DNA of 64,000 nucleotides from Bosea sp. Tri-49 (GTDB taxonomy: Bacteria > Pseudomonadota > Alphaproteobacteria > Rhizobiales > Beijerinckiaceae), in NCBI RefSeq assembly GCF_003952665.1, contig NZ_CP017946.1, forward strand, positions 2,790,001-2,854,000, read 5' to 3'. Each line of letters begins with the position of its first letter. Positions within the stretch are counted from its first letter, which is position 1. Shown here in pieces: positions 43,559 through 54,650 of the stretch. Position numbers and translations under genes: made by a program. Under the pieces are notes generated by a model, which had not been told where the DNA came from, did not search any database, and saw only the letters and a list, made by a program, of their open reading frames with translations.

Positions 43559-44374
43559 TTAAGCCGCCTCACTGACCTCGTCTGTCCAGACCCTGAAGCC
43601 GGTCAGCGTGTTCGGTCCGAAGGTGGTGGCGATCGCAACATCGGCGGCATCGCGCCCACGTGCGATCAGCACCCGGCCGATGCGCGGGACATTGTTGCGC
43701 GGATCGAACATCTGCCAGCCGCCATCGAGAAACGCCTCGAAGGAGGCGGCGAAATCGCCCGGCGGCCAGGGCGGCGGCGTGCCGACATCGCCGAGATAAC
43801 AAGTGCAATAGCGCGCCGGAATGTTCATCGCCCGGCAGAAGGCGATGGCGAGATGGGCATAGTCGCGGCAGACGCCGCGGCCTTCGCGATAGGCCTCGGA
43901 GGCGCTGCGGGTCACGCTAGCGTCCATATAGTCGAAGGCTATGCGCTGGTTGACGAAGTCGCAGATCGCCTGCACCCGCGCCGCGCCCGGCGGCGTATGG
44001 CCGAAGAGCTCCCAGGCGAGATCGAGCAGCCGATCACTGTCACAGAAGCGGCTGGCGAGCAGGAAGACCAGGCATTCCTCCGGCAGGCGCTCCACCGGCA
44101 CCTGCCCGGCCGTACGGTCGAACGCCTCTGGCAGGCCGCTATCGCTGATCACTGCATCGGCGGAGATGCGCATCGCGCCCTGCGGCGCCACCAGGCGGCT
44201 GCACCAATTGCCGAAGGCGTCGCGATAGGCGGTGACCGGTGTCGGCGGCTGGATGCGCATATGGTCCGGCGCCGCGAGGTCGGAGACACGGCTGAAATGC
44301 ACATGCAGCATCAGGATCATCGGGGTCGGCTGTGGAAAGACGTAGTCGAGCTCGTAGCCGATCCGGAGTTTCAT
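43559..44374 (-). CDS. Transglutaminase-like cysteine-protease-fold protein
   Basis: This 271-residue protein has an N-terminal beta domain (residues 1-110) and a transglutaminase-like domain with Cys in GRGVCRDYAHLA. The downstream segment is DFAASFEAFLDGGWQMFDPRNN; the His expected before the Glu strand is absent, whereas the Asp of FDPR is kept. It is probably cytoplasmic, since no signal is seen. It may be a peptidase-like enzyme of altered chemistry. Divergent from the aminotransferase gene. Confidence 0.85.
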   Translation of the reverse strand: MKLRIGYELDYVFPQPTPMILMLHVHFSRVSDLAAPDHMRIQPPTPVTAYRDAFGNWCSRLVAPQGAMRISADAVISDSGLPEAFDRTAGQVPVERLPEECLVFLLASRFCDSDRLLDLAWELFGHTPPGAARVQAICDFVNQRIAFDYMDASVTRSASEAYREGRGVCRDYAHLAIAFCRAMNIPARYCTCYLGDVGTPPPWPPGDFAASFEAFLDGGWQMFDPRNNVPRIGRVLIARGRDAADVAIATTFGPNTLTGFRVWTDEVSEAA

Positions 44375-44586
44375 GCATGAGCCTTCTGCGCGTCAGCGCG
44401 CTGTTGTCCGTCGGCTCCCCAGCTTCCTCCACCAAGCACGTTTCAGGCCACGACGATATGGCTCCGGGCGTCAGCAGGGGAGATGCCATCCTTTCCGTAA
44501 GTCCGCGGCCATGCCCAGCTGCCATTCCTGTCGTTTCTGGCCGATATCAAGCACTGTCGCTTGCAGTGCATGCGCTGGGGTCCTAA

Positions 44587-45840
<1,254 letters not shown>

Positions 45841-45850
45841 GATTGGACAG

Positions 45851-45875
45851 AAGCCGGCGGCTCGACCGCCGGCTT
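45851..45875 (+). terminator. Hairpin terminator after the aminotransferase gene
   Basis: A perfect 10-bp stem (AAGCCGGCGG / CCGCCGGCTT) with a 5-nt loop starts 10 bp after the aminotransferase stop and ends 14 bp before the next start. A real T-run is lacking, so termination may be partial. Confidence 0.6.
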
Positions 45876-45889
45876 CACCCTGATCCGCA

Positions 45890-46489
45890 ATGACTCTCGA
45901 GGACCAGCGCGCCCTGATGCTGTCGGGGCAGATGTATGACGACCTCGCGCCCGAGCTGATCGCAGCCCGGGCGCGGGCCGTCGGCCTGACCGACGCCTAC
46001 AACCGTAGCTTCGGCCAGCCGCCGGCTGAGCGGGAGGCGCTGCTGCGTGCTTTCCTGCGCGATGTCGGCACGGGCGCGTACTTCGAGCCGAATTTCCGCT
46101 GCGAACTCGGCTTCAACATCAGCATCGGCCGCAGCTTCTACGCCAATTTCGACTGCGTCATGCTGGACGGCGCCGAGATCACGATCGGCGACCATGTCCT
46201 GCTCGGGCCGCGCGTCGGCATCTATACGGCGAACCACGCCTTCGATCCGGCCGAGCGGGTGGCCGGCGGCTGCTATGTCAAGCCGATCACGATCGGTAAC
46301 CGCGTCTGGGTCGGCGGCGGCGTCCAGATCACGCAGGGCGTCAGCATCGGCGACGATGCGATCATCGGGGCCGGCAGTGTCGTGACCCGCGACATTCCGG
46401 CCGGGGTGATCGCAGCCGGCGTCCCCTGCAGAGTGCTGCGCGCGATCACCGAGGCGGACAGGACCGGCTTCCGTTCATCGCGTCCCTGA
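45890..46489 (+). CDS. Maltose O-acetyltransferase-type (hexapeptide) sugar acetyltransferase
   Basis: This 199-residue trimeric left-handed beta-helix enzyme has an N-terminal Mac domain (MLSGQMYDDLAPELIAARARA). The catalytic His is in TANHAFDP, and hexapeptide repeats follow (IGNRVWVGGGVQI, IGDDAIIGAGSVVTRDI). It transfers acetyl from acetyl-CoA to a sugar or similar acceptor. It follows the aminotransferase gene after a hairpin. Confidence 0.9.
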   Translation: MTLEDQRALMLSGQMYDDLAPELIAARARAVGLTDAYNRSFGQPPAEREALLRAFLRDVGTGAYFEPNFRCELGFNISIGRSFYANFDCVMLDGAEITIGDHVLLGPRVGIYTANHAFDPAERVAGGCYVKPITIGNRVWVGGGVQITQGVSIGDDAIIGAGSVVTRDIPAGVIAAGVPCRVLRAITEADRTGFRSSRP

Positions 46490-46555
46490 GCAGACACCGG
46501 CTGTTTCCGGGCTTCGTGAATTGCGGTCGCCCGTGCCTTTGGATAACGCTCCGGC

Positions 46556-46978
46556 ATGAACCGCCGTGCGCTACTGCTGCTCGCCGCCCTCTGCTCGCTC
46601 CCGGCCGACGCCGAGGCGCAGACAACCCTGCCTTCGCTCTCCGTCCGCGAGGCGCATGAGGCGGCCAAGGCCGGCAAGCTCGTTCTCGTCGACATCCGCA
46701 CGCCCGAGGAATGGGCCGATACCGGCGTGCCGGTGGACGCAATCAAGCTCGATATGACCGGCAGCGCGTTCGAGGTCAGGCTGGCGGCGCTTAAGCTCGA
46801 CCACCCCGGCAAGCCGATCGCGCTGATCTGCCGGACCGGCAACCGGACCTCGACCTTGCAGAAGACGCTCGCGGCGCGCGGCTGGAAGGAGCTGATCGAC
46901 GTCCGCGGCGGCCTGCTCGGCAACCCAAAGGACAAGGGCTGGCTGGCTGAACGCCTGCCGGTGACGAGCTATCCGTGA
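46556..46978 (+). CDS. Exported rhodanese-domain sulfurtransferase
   Basis: This 140-residue single-domain rhodanese has a signal peptide (LLLLAALCSLPADAEAQ). The catalytic Cys is in the loop ICRTGNRT near residue 93, with LVDIRTPEEW upstream. It is likely periplasmic. It lies alone, before the palindromic element at 46986. Confidence 0.87.
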   Translation: MNRRALLLLAALCSLPADAEAQTTLPSLSVREAHEAAKAGKLVLVDIRTPEEWADTGVPVDAIKLDMTGSAFEVRLAALKLDHPGKPIALICRTGNRTSTLQKTLAARGWKELIDVRGGLLGNPKDKGWLAERLPVTSYP

Positions 46979-46985
46979 AGCGAAT

Positions 46986-47123
46986 CCTTCTCCCCTCGGG
47001 GGAGAAGGTCCCGGCAGGGGGATGAGGGAAGGTCGACCGGGTGCGCTGCTTCTAAGCGCAGCGTCACACTTCCCTCATCCGTCAGCGCTTCGCGCTGCCA
47101 CCTTCTCCCCCGAGGGGAGAAGG
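46986..47123. repeat. Long inverted-repeat intergenic element, family D
   Basis: A 23-bp arm (46986-47008, CCTTCTCCCC ... GGAGAAGG) is repeated as its exact complement at 47101-47123. Inner arms pair GATGAGGGA with TCCCTCATC. The right part overlaps the end of trmD and supplies its last codons. It could end transcription from both sides. Confidence 0.8.
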
Positions 47124-47819
47124 AAGGTCCAGCAGATCCGGCCTCCGCTCCCGTGTGATCCTCTCCGCCTGCTCGCGTCGCCAGCGGGCGATGCGGGCAT
47201 GGTCGCCGGAGAGCAGCGCCTCGGGCAGGCCCCTGCCCTCCCATTCGCGCGGGCGGGTGTAGTGCGGGTATTCGAGCAGGCCGTTCTCGAAGCTCTCCTC
47301 GGTGCCGGAAGCTTCCTTGCCCATCACGCCGGGGATCAGGCGCACGCAGGCGTCGAGCAGCACCATGGCCGCCATCTCGCCTCCGGAGAGGATGTAGTCG
47401 CCGACCGAGACCTCGGTCAGGCCCCGCCCCTCAATGACGCGCTCGTCGACGCCCTCGAAGCGGCCGCAGACGATGACGACGCCATCGCCTGCAACGTAGT
47501 CCCGCACCATGCGCTGGCTGAGCGGCCGGCCGCGCGGCGACATCAGGAGGCGCGGCCGGGCATCATCGGCCGAAACCGCGGCATCGATCGCCGCCGCCAG
47601 GACGTCGCAGCGCAACACCATGCCGGCGCCGCCGCCGGCCGGCGTGTCGTCGACATTGCGGTGGCGTCCGATACCGTGGTCGCGAATCTGGTGCGTCTCC
47701 AGCGACCAGAGCCCGGTGCGCAGGCCCTCGCCCGCCAGCGAAGCGCCGAGCGGGCCGGGGAACATTTCGGGGTAGAGGGTGAGGACGCTGGCGCGGAAAG
47801 TCATGGCCTCTGCTGGCAT
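47082..47819 (-). CDS. trmD: tRNA (guanine-N1-)-methyltransferase
   Basis: This 245-residue SPOUT methyltransferase makes m1G37 in tRNAs, preventing frameshifting. It has [11 protein letters not shown] at the start, [19 protein letters not shown], and the trefoil-knot segments [12 protein letters not shown] and [18 protein letters not shown] with the catalytic Asp. The last codons ([15 protein letters not shown]) lie in a repeat element and replace the usual tail. It is the last gene of the ffh-rpsP-rimM cluster, but two unrelated genes separate it from rimM. rplS, a usual neighbour, is absent here. Confidence 0.96.
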   Translation of the reverse strand: MPAEAMTFRASVLTLYPEMFPGPLGASLAGEGLRTGLWSLETHQIRDHGIGRHRNVDDTPAGGGAGMVLRCDVLAAAIDAAVSADDARPRLLMSPRGRPLSQRMVRDYVAGDGVVIVCGRFEGVDERVIEGRGLTEVSVGDYILSGGEMAAMVLLDACVRLIPGVMGKEASGTEESFENGLLEYPHYTRPREWEGRGLPEALLSGDHARIARWRREQAERITRERRPDLLDLPSPLGGEGGSAKR

Positions 47820-47866
47820 GAAATGGCGGCCGCGTCACCAGTCGAACGCGGCCGCCAACACAAGCC

Positions 47867-48511
47867 TCAGGCCTGCAGGGCCGGCCGGACGCTGTCGCTC
47901 CAGTAGGTGTGGAGCGCTTCGATATCGCCGCTGGTCAGGAGCGGCATTGCCTCGCGCAATTGCGCCTCGCTCCAGTCCCACCAGGCCAGTTCCAGTAGCA
48001 AGGCGATCCGCGCCTCGTCGAAGCGCTTGCGGATCAACTTCGCCGGGTTGCCGCCGACGATGGCATAGGGCTCGACATCGCGCGTGACGAGCGCCCGCGT
48101 CCCGATCACCGCGCCATGGCCGAGCGTGACGCCGGGCATGACGATGGCTTCCGACCCGATCCAGACATCGTTGCCAACAACCGTGTCGCCGGCCGGCAGA
48201 TAGCCGTCGCGCGCGCCACCAAAGTGCGGCTCATCCGGAACGTAGTGGAACGGGAAGGTGCTGACCCAGTCGTTCCGATGGCCCTGGTTACCAGCCATGA
48301 TGAAGGCGGCACCGGAGCCGATCGAGCAGAAGCTGCCGATGATCAGCCGATCGGCGTTCTCATGCGGCAGCAGGAAGCGGGCGCAGTCGTCGAAGCTGTG
48401 GCCGTGATAGTAGCCGGAATAATAGCTGTAGCGCCCGGTGACGATATTGGGATGGCGCACCTGCTCGGTGAGCGGAATGCCCTTGAAAGGGCCCTCGAAA
48501 AAATTGGTCAT
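47867..48511 (-). CDS. CatB-type xenobiotic/sugar O-acetyltransferase (hexapeptide)
   Basis: This 214-residue acetyltransferase of the CatB/Vat family has the extended segment [31 protein letters not shown], and [14 protein letters not shown] with the catalytic His. Hexapeptide repeats follow ([26 protein letters not shown]). Such enzymes acetylate chloramphenicol, streptogramins or sugars; resistance is not implied without a test. It sits between the HAD and trmD genes. Confidence 0.9.
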   Translation of the reverse strand: MTNFFEGPFKGIPLTEQVRHPNIVTGRYSYYSGYYHGHSFDDCARFLLPHENADRLIIGSFCSIGSGAAFIMAGNQGHRNDWVSTFPFHYVPDEPHFGGARDGYLPAGDTVVGNDVWIGSEAIVMPGVTLGHGAVIGTRALVTRDVEPYAIVGGNPAKLIRKRFDEARIALLLELAWWDWSEAQLREAMPLLTSGDIEALHTYWSDSVRPALQA

Positions 48512-48714
48512 GTGTTCAGCTCACAAGGGCTAGCGCTCTCAGGGGAGCCGCTTGCCAAAAGACACAGGGAAACGCGGCGATCGGCCTTGCCGATGCCCGT
48601 CCGGTCTTGCGTTCCTTGCCTCAGACGAGGGGGAACGCGATGGAGCTGGTACAGTGAGCCTGTTTCATGGAGTGGGTAGGCTAGAAGGCCGTATGGCTGC
48701 CGGCAACCGCCCGG

Positions 48715-49386
48715 TCAGGCGAACGCAAGCGCCGGGTTGCCGTTCAGAGCGGCATAGTCGCTCACGCTGGCGATGACATTGTCGAAGATGGTGAAGGCCT
48801 CGGCCGGCAGCATGGTCAGCACCGCGACAGCGCGCATGCCGGCGCGGCGAGCCGCCTCGACGCCGTTCGGCGCATCCTCGAAGACGATGCAGTCGGCCGG
48901 CGCGACGCCCATGCGCTCGGCGGCGGCCAGGAACATGTCGGGATGCGGCTTGCCGGGAAAACCCTGGCTCGGCGAAACGATGGTGGCGAAGCGCTCGCGC
49001 AGGGAGAGCGTGTCGAGGATCAGCGCGATGTTCGGGGGCGCCGCGGCGGTGCCGACCGCCATCGGCACGGCATGGCTGCGGGCCCGGTCGAGCAGGTCGA
49101 CGAGGCCGCCCAGCGGCGCGACAAGCGGGCCGTAGGTCTCGCGGTAGAGCCCTTCCTTCTCCTCGGCGAGTCGGTCGAGCTCGGCCGCGTCGGCGCCGGG
49201 GAAATGCGGGCCGATGATGTCGGAGATCGCCATGCCGGCGGTGCGTGCCGAGAAGGTCGCGCGCTCGAAAGGCAGGCCGTATTTGCGGTACCAGGCCTCC
49301 CAGGCATCGTCATGGTAGCGCATATTGTCGACGATGGTGCCGTCCATGTCGAAGATCAGGGCCTTGGCCGGCGTCTCAGGCAGCAT
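48715..49386 (-). CDS. HAD-superfamily hydrolase (beta-phosphoglucomutase-like)
   Basis: This protein of about 223 residues has the HAD motif I FDMDGTIVDN, motif II VGTAAAPPN, motif III Lys in GKPHPD, and motif IV IVFEDAPNG. A helical cap lies between motifs I and II. It acts on a phosphorylated small molecule. The start at 49386 has GAGG 6 bp upstream; an ATG at 49392 overlaps that site. It overlaps the rimM stop by about 11 bp, so it is probably co-translated with the rimM operon. Confidence 0.87.
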   Translation of the reverse strand: MLPETPAKALIFDMDGTIVDNMRYHDDAWEAWYRKYGLPFERATFSARTAGMAISDIIGPHFPGADAAELDRLAEEKEGLYRETYGPLVAPLGGLVDLLDRARSHAVPMAVGTAAAPPNIALILDTLSLRERFATIVSPSQGFPGKPHPDMFLAAAERMGVAPADCIVFEDAPNGVEAARRAGMRAVAVLTMLPAEAFTIFDNVIASVSDYAALNGNPALAFA

Positions 49387-49897
49387 CGTCATCCTCGAAC
49401 AAACCGGCCGGAGGCAGGGCCTCGATGCGCTTGGCCGCGATGTCGATGCGCGGCGCATAGGCCTTGGTGAAGGGCATCAGCACCGACCGGCCATCCGGCG
49501 TCTCGATGTCGATAAGGTCGCCTGCGCCGTAGTTGGCGACGGCGCTGACGGTCCCGAGGATGGCTCCATCAGGCCCGATGACGCTGCAGCCGACGAGGTC
49601 CGCCTGCAGGAACTCGTCCTCGTCTTCGGGCGCCGGCAGGCGCGAGCGCTCGATATGGAGCTTCACGCCGTTGAGGAGCTCGGCCCCCTCGCGGCTGGTC
49701 ACGCCCTTGAGCCGGGCGACGACCACTTCCTTGGCGGGACGGGCGTCGGCGATCTCGAAGCGGCGGCCCTTCTCGTCGACGAGCGGGCCGTATTCGGCCA
49801 GTGCCATCGGATCAGCTGTGAAGGTCTTGATCCGGACCTCACCGCGCACGCCATGCGGCGCGCCGATGATGCCGAGCAGAACGAGTTCGTCGCTCAT
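49376..49897 (-). CDS. rimM: 16S rRNA processing protein RimM
   Basis: This 173-residue ribosome-maturation factor for the 30S head has the RimM N-terminal domain (LLGIIGAPHGVRGEVRIKTF) and a PRC barrel C-domain (DLVGCSVIGPDG, MPFTKAYAPRID). It is separated from rpsP by 160 bp holding a family A repeat. The HAD gene overlaps its end. Confidence 0.96.
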   Translation of the reverse strand: MSDELVLLGIIGAPHGVRGEVRIKTFTADPMALAEYGPLVDEKGRRFEIADARPAKEVVVARLKGVTSREGAELLNGVKLHIERSRLPAPEDEDEFLQADLVGCSVIGPDGAILGTVSAVANYGAGDLIDIETPDGRSVLMPFTKAYAPRIDIAAKRIEALPPAGLFEDDDAA

Positions 49898-49947
49898 CAG
49901 TGACCCTTCCGGGACGGACCGTCAGACCGCGCGACGCTTCTCCAGCT

Positions 49948-50040
49948 CGTCATGCTCGCCCTTGTGGCGAGCATCCATGTCTTCAGCACCGCATTGCATC
50001 GGGGAAGACGTGGATGGCCGGGACAAGCCCGACCATGACG
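49948..50040. repeat. Palindromic intergenic element, family A (copy 3)
   Basis: The ends CGTCATG / CATGACG flank the same left hairpin (ATGCTCGCC with GGCGAGCAT) as in the element at 39448, and the same right core CGGGACAAGCCCG. It lies between rimM and rpsP, inside a core translation operon. Confidence 0.85.
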
Positions 50041-50057
50041 GGAGAAGCTCACACAGC

Positions 50058-50420
50058 TCACTCAGCCGCAGCTTCGGCCGGGGCGGCGCTCTTGGCGGCC
50101 TTCTTCTCGGCACGTTCCTTGGCCTTGTCGCCGGGAACGGCCTTGTCCGGGTTGTTGCGGGCCGGACGCTTCAGAACGCCGGCGGCGTCGAGGAAGCGCA
50201 GGACGCGATCGGTCGGCTGGGCGCCCTTGGCGATCCAGGCCTTGGCCTTCTCGAGGTCGAGCACGACGCGCTCCGGCGAATCCTTGGCCTTCATCGGGTC
50301 ATAGGCGCCGATCTTCTCGATGAAGCGGCCATCGCGCGGCGAGCGGGCGTCGGCGACGACGATGCGGTAGTAAGGGCGCTTCTTGGCGCCGCCACGGGTC
50401 AGGCGAATCTTCAGGGACAT
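50058..50420 (-). CDS. rpsP: 30S ribosomal protein S16
   Basis: This 120-residue ribosomal protein has the S16 core [37 protein letters not shown] and then YDPMKAKDS. The C-terminal Lys/Ala-rich extension ([20 protein letters not shown]) is typical of alphaproteobacteria. It follows ffh by 31 bp. Confidence 0.98.
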   Translation of the reverse strand: MSLKIRLTRGGAKKRPYYRIVVADARSPRDGRFIEKIGAYDPMKAKDSPERVVLDLEKAKAWIAKGAQPTDRVLRFLDAAGVLKRPARNNPDKAVPGDKAKERAEKKAAKSAAPAEAAAE

Positions 50421-50451
50421 TGCTCTTCTTCCTTTGGGTTGAGCGGTAAAA

Positions 50452-52026
<1,575 letters not shown>

Positions 52027-52297
52027 GCGGTCCTGCTTTGCCTGGCCTCAAGAAACCGATATCGCACGAGCCATCCGCCAAACGGTTTCGCGCCCGAGGG
52101 CGCAGACGCGCTGTCGGGCGTTGACCTCCGGGCTCTCGGCGGTTCCATTGGAACGGCCCGGTCGGCGGATGAGGTTTCGGCGATGTCGGCGAAACGAATG
52201 GGCGCGTTAAAGCGGACAAATGCGGCGAAAGTCAAGCTGAAGCGCGCAACAGGCCTTCCGCCGGCTCTTCCGAGCCGACCCTTTCCATGGAGATGAC

Positions 52298-52711
52298 ATG
52301 AAGCTTCCGGTCCTTGCCGCCGCGCTGTTCGCGCTCGGCCTCACCCAGGCGCAGGCCCAGTCCTGCGAAGGCAATTTCTCCGTGGTCGGCACGCCGATGC
52401 TGACCGGATTGACCTACAAGACCTGGGACATCGTGCCGAAACGGGCGCCGGCGCGGGTGCTGAAGGACCTCGGCGCCTCGGTTTCGGCCGAAGGCTTCGC
52501 CGACATGCGCATCGACAATGCCACGAGCTCGGTCCTGGCCATCCAGGAAACCTCCGGCTCCGGCCGGCCGCAGAGCTTGCGCATCACGGCGCGCAAGAGC
52601 GGCGGGGGCACGCGGGTCGATGCGGTCTTCGTCGTCCAGCAGGGCCAGGTCGCGCCCGAGGGCTATGTTCGCGACGCGCTCTGCCGCGTCATCTCCGGCG
52701 CGCAGGGGTAA
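52298..52711 (+). CDS. Exported protein of unknown function, paralog A
   Basis: This 137-residue protein has a Sec signal peptide (LPVLAAALFALGLTQAQAQ), then SCEGNF. Two cysteines lie near the ends (SCEG, DALCRVI). It aligns with the protein at 53523 over its whole length (SCExxF, LTGxxYxxxxIV, SAEGFxxxRxDxA, GxGRPQxxxxTAxK, GQVAxxxxVRxxLCRxI). I do not recognise the family. It is divergent from ffh. Confidence 0.75.
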   Translation: MKLPVLAAALFALGLTQAQAQSCEGNFSVVGTPMLTGLTYKTWDIVPKRAPARVLKDLGASVSAEGFADMRIDNATSSVLAIQETSGSGRPQSLRITARKSGGGTRVDAVFVVQQGQVAPEGYVRDALCRVISGAQG

Positions 52712-52742
52712 GGCGGCGCGACATTCCTGCCCCAATCTGTCG

Positions 52743-52781
52743 CTAGGCCCCTGCCGCAGGCATCCGTCGGCAGGGACCTAG
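52743..52781 (+). promoter_or_regulatory. Hairpin enclosing the ribosome site of the CAP-domain gene
   Basis: CTAGGCCCCTGCCG (52743-52756) pairs with CGGCAGGGACCTAG (52768-52781), 13 of 14 positions. The right arm contains AGGGA, the only ribosome-site candidate for the gene at 52786, and ends 4 bp before the ATG. It could control translation, or be a terminator of the preceding gene. Confidence 0.4.
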
Positions 52782-52785
52782 ATCG

Positions 52786-53373
52786 ATGACGGTGACAAGA
52801 CATTCGGGCGCAGCACTCCTGATCGCCCTGCTTCTGGCCGGTTGCGCCGGCACGCAGCGCGACACCGCGCCGCCAAGCCCACGCAAGCAGGAGCGGCTCG
52901 CGGCCGTGAAGGCCGATCCGGCCGAGGCGGTGCGCATCCTCAACGCCTACCGCGCCGGCAAGGGCCTCGGCCCGGTCCGGCTCGACTCGACCCTGACCGC
53001 GATGGCCCAGCGCCAGTCCGACGCGATGGCGGCCAGCGACGATCTTTCCCATAGCGCTGCCGGCAGCTTCAATTCCCGCGTCAATGCCGCTGGCCTCGAC
53101 ACGGTGCGCGCCGCGGAGAATCTCGGTGCCGGCTACTACTCGACGCAGGAAGCCTTCGACGGCTGGAAGAAATCGTCAGGCCACGAGGCCAACCTCTCCA
53201 TGCCGCAAGCGACGCGCATCGGCCTCGCCCTCGCAAAGAACCCGCAGACCCGCTACGGCGCCTGGTGGACGCTGGTGCTGGCGGGCGATCCGGAGAAGCG
53301 CCGGGAGATGTCCGCGGGGCCGCTCGTGCCGGTGCTCGGTGGGACGACCTTCCGCTGGGGTGCGCCACTTTGA
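52786..53373 (+). CDS. CAP-domain (SCP-like) lipoprotein
   Basis: This 195-residue protein has a lipoprotein signal with lipobox LAGC (Cys21), so it is anchored in the outer or inner membrane facing the periplasm. The CAP/SCP domain covers about residues 45-190 with the typical His/Glu set (DDLSHS, AAENLG, SSGHEANLS) and ends in WWTLVLAG. Bacterial members may act on lipids or peptidoglycan; the activity is unknown. It lies between two paralogous exported proteins. Confidence 0.88.
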   Translation: MTVTRHSGAALLIALLLAGCAGTQRDTAPPSPRKQERLAAVKADPAEAVRILNAYRAGKGLGPVRLDSTLTAMAQRQSDAMAASDDLSHSAAGSFNSRVNAAGLDTVRAAENLGAGYYSTQEAFDGWKKSSGHEANLSMPQATRIGLALAKNPQTRYGAWWTLVLAGDPEKRREMSAGPLVPVLGGTTFRWGAPL

Positions 53374-53522
53374 GCCCGAACCTGCGCCGAGCGCGTTGTG
53401 GCATCTGATCAGGCCACCCGTCAGATCGCTGCGGCGCTCGTCACTGGAGTTGTCTTTTCGATCGCCGCATCCCAGCGTTGCGCCGTCAGCGGCGCCGACG
53501 ATTCGAGAGGGGTTTGGCAGCG

Positions 53523-53945
53523 ATGAAAACCGACATGACCCGTGCCGGCGTAGCGCTGGCCCTGATTCTATTCGGCGCGACCGGCGCAATCGCCCAGAGC
53601 TGCGAGAAGACCTTCACGGCGGGTGGCGAGCCCTTCCTGACCGGCATCCGCTATCGCAGCTCCGGGATCGTCAAGGTCACTCCGGCCAAAGCCTTGAGCA
53701 ACCTGCCACGCAGCATCAGCGCGGAAGGGTTCTCCGGCATCCGGACCGATCAAGCCTCCGGTACTGTCACCGGCCTGAAGGATGGCGCCGGCACCGGCCG
53801 GCCACAGCGCATGCAGGTCACGGCCAGCAAGGCCGGGAGTGCGACGGTGATCGAAGCCGTCTACGAACTGCAATCCGGGCAGGTGGCAGACGATGCGCAG
53901 GTCCGTGCGGGGCTTTGCCGGATCATTGCCGGCGCGGCCGGCTGA
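53523..53945 (+). CDS. Exported protein of unknown function, paralog B
   Basis: This 140-residue protein has a signal peptide (VALALILFGATGAIAQ) followed by SCEKTF, and two cysteines. It is clearly related to the product at 52298 and probably arose by duplication. GAGGGG precedes the ATG at 53523. The CAP lipoprotein gene lies between the two. Confidence 0.75.
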   Translation: MKTDMTRAGVALALILFGATGAIAQSCEKTFTAGGEPFLTGIRYRSSGIVKVTPAKALSNLPRSISAEGFSGIRTDQASGTVTGLKDGAGTGRPQRMQVTASKAGSATVIEAVYELQSGQVADDAQVRAGLCRIIAGAAG

Positions 53946-54015
53946 TCGCGCAATACCCCCTTTACAAACACCCCGGTCTGGTGATGGCTCTGGTTTTTAG
54001 CGGAGCCTCTACGTC

Positions 54016-54642
54016 ATGACCTTCGAAAGCTGGGCGGCCTTCGCCGCCGCCACCGCCATCCTCCTCGTCATTCCCGGCCCAACCATCCTGCTGGTGATCT
54101 CCTATGCGCTCGGCCAGGGCTGGCGCACCGCCTTCCCGATGGCGGTCGGTGTCGCGCTCGGCGATTTCACTGCGATGACGCTGTCCATGCTCGGCGTCGG
54201 CGCGCTGCTGGCGACCTCGGCGACGATCTTCACCGTGCTGAAATGGGCCGGCGCTGCCTATCTGATCTATCTTGGCGTCAAGCTCTTCCGGGCGGGCGGC
54301 AGCCTCAACGCCGAGCCGCGCCAGGACGCGACCTCCGCGCTGAAGATGCTCGGCCATGCCTGGCTGGTGACGGCGCTCAACCCGAAGAGCATCACCTTCT
54401 TCGTCGCCTTCCTGCCGCAGTTCCTCGATGCCAAGGCGGATTTCTGGACGCAGATGCTGATCTTCGAGGCGACCTTCATCACCCTCGCCTTCGCCAACGC
54501 CTTCGGCTACGCGCTGATCGCCTCGCGTGCCCGGGCCGTCGTCAGCAATCCGCGCGCGATCGGCCTGTTCAACAAGGCCGGCGGCACGCTGCTGATCGGC
54601 GCAGGGATCGCCACCGTCGCGGTGCGCTCCGGCAGTAACTGA
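54016..54642 (+). CDS. LysE/RhtB-family amino acid exporter
   Basis: This 208-residue membrane protein has six predicted helices and LysE family motifs PGPTILLVISYALGQGWR near residue 16 and GVALGDFTAMTLSMLGVG. Members export amino acids or homoserine lactone-like solutes. It converges with the esterase gene, 8 bp away. Confidence 0.9.
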   Translation: MTFESWAAFAAATAILLVIPGPTILLVISYALGQGWRTAFPMAVGVALGDFTAMTLSMLGVGALLATSATIFTVLKWAGAAYLIYLGVKLFRAGGSLNAEPRQDATSALKMLGHAWLVTALNPKSITFFVAFLPQFLDAKADFWTQMLIFEATFITLAFANAFGYALIASRARAVVSNPRAIGLFNKAGGTLLIGAGIATVAVRSGSN

Positions 54643-54650
54643 GGCCGCCC

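Noticed and set aside
46986..47123. Insertion sequence ends
   Set aside because: Inverted repeats are present but there is no transposase and only 138 bp; a palindromic intergenic element fits better.
47867..48511. Chloramphenicol resistance gene
   Set aside because: CatB-like fold members acetylate many substrates; fold similarity does not show resistance.
52027..52297. SRP (4.5S) RNA gene next to ffh
   Set aside because: I looked for the conserved GGAAGCAG-type loop and saw none in this gap.
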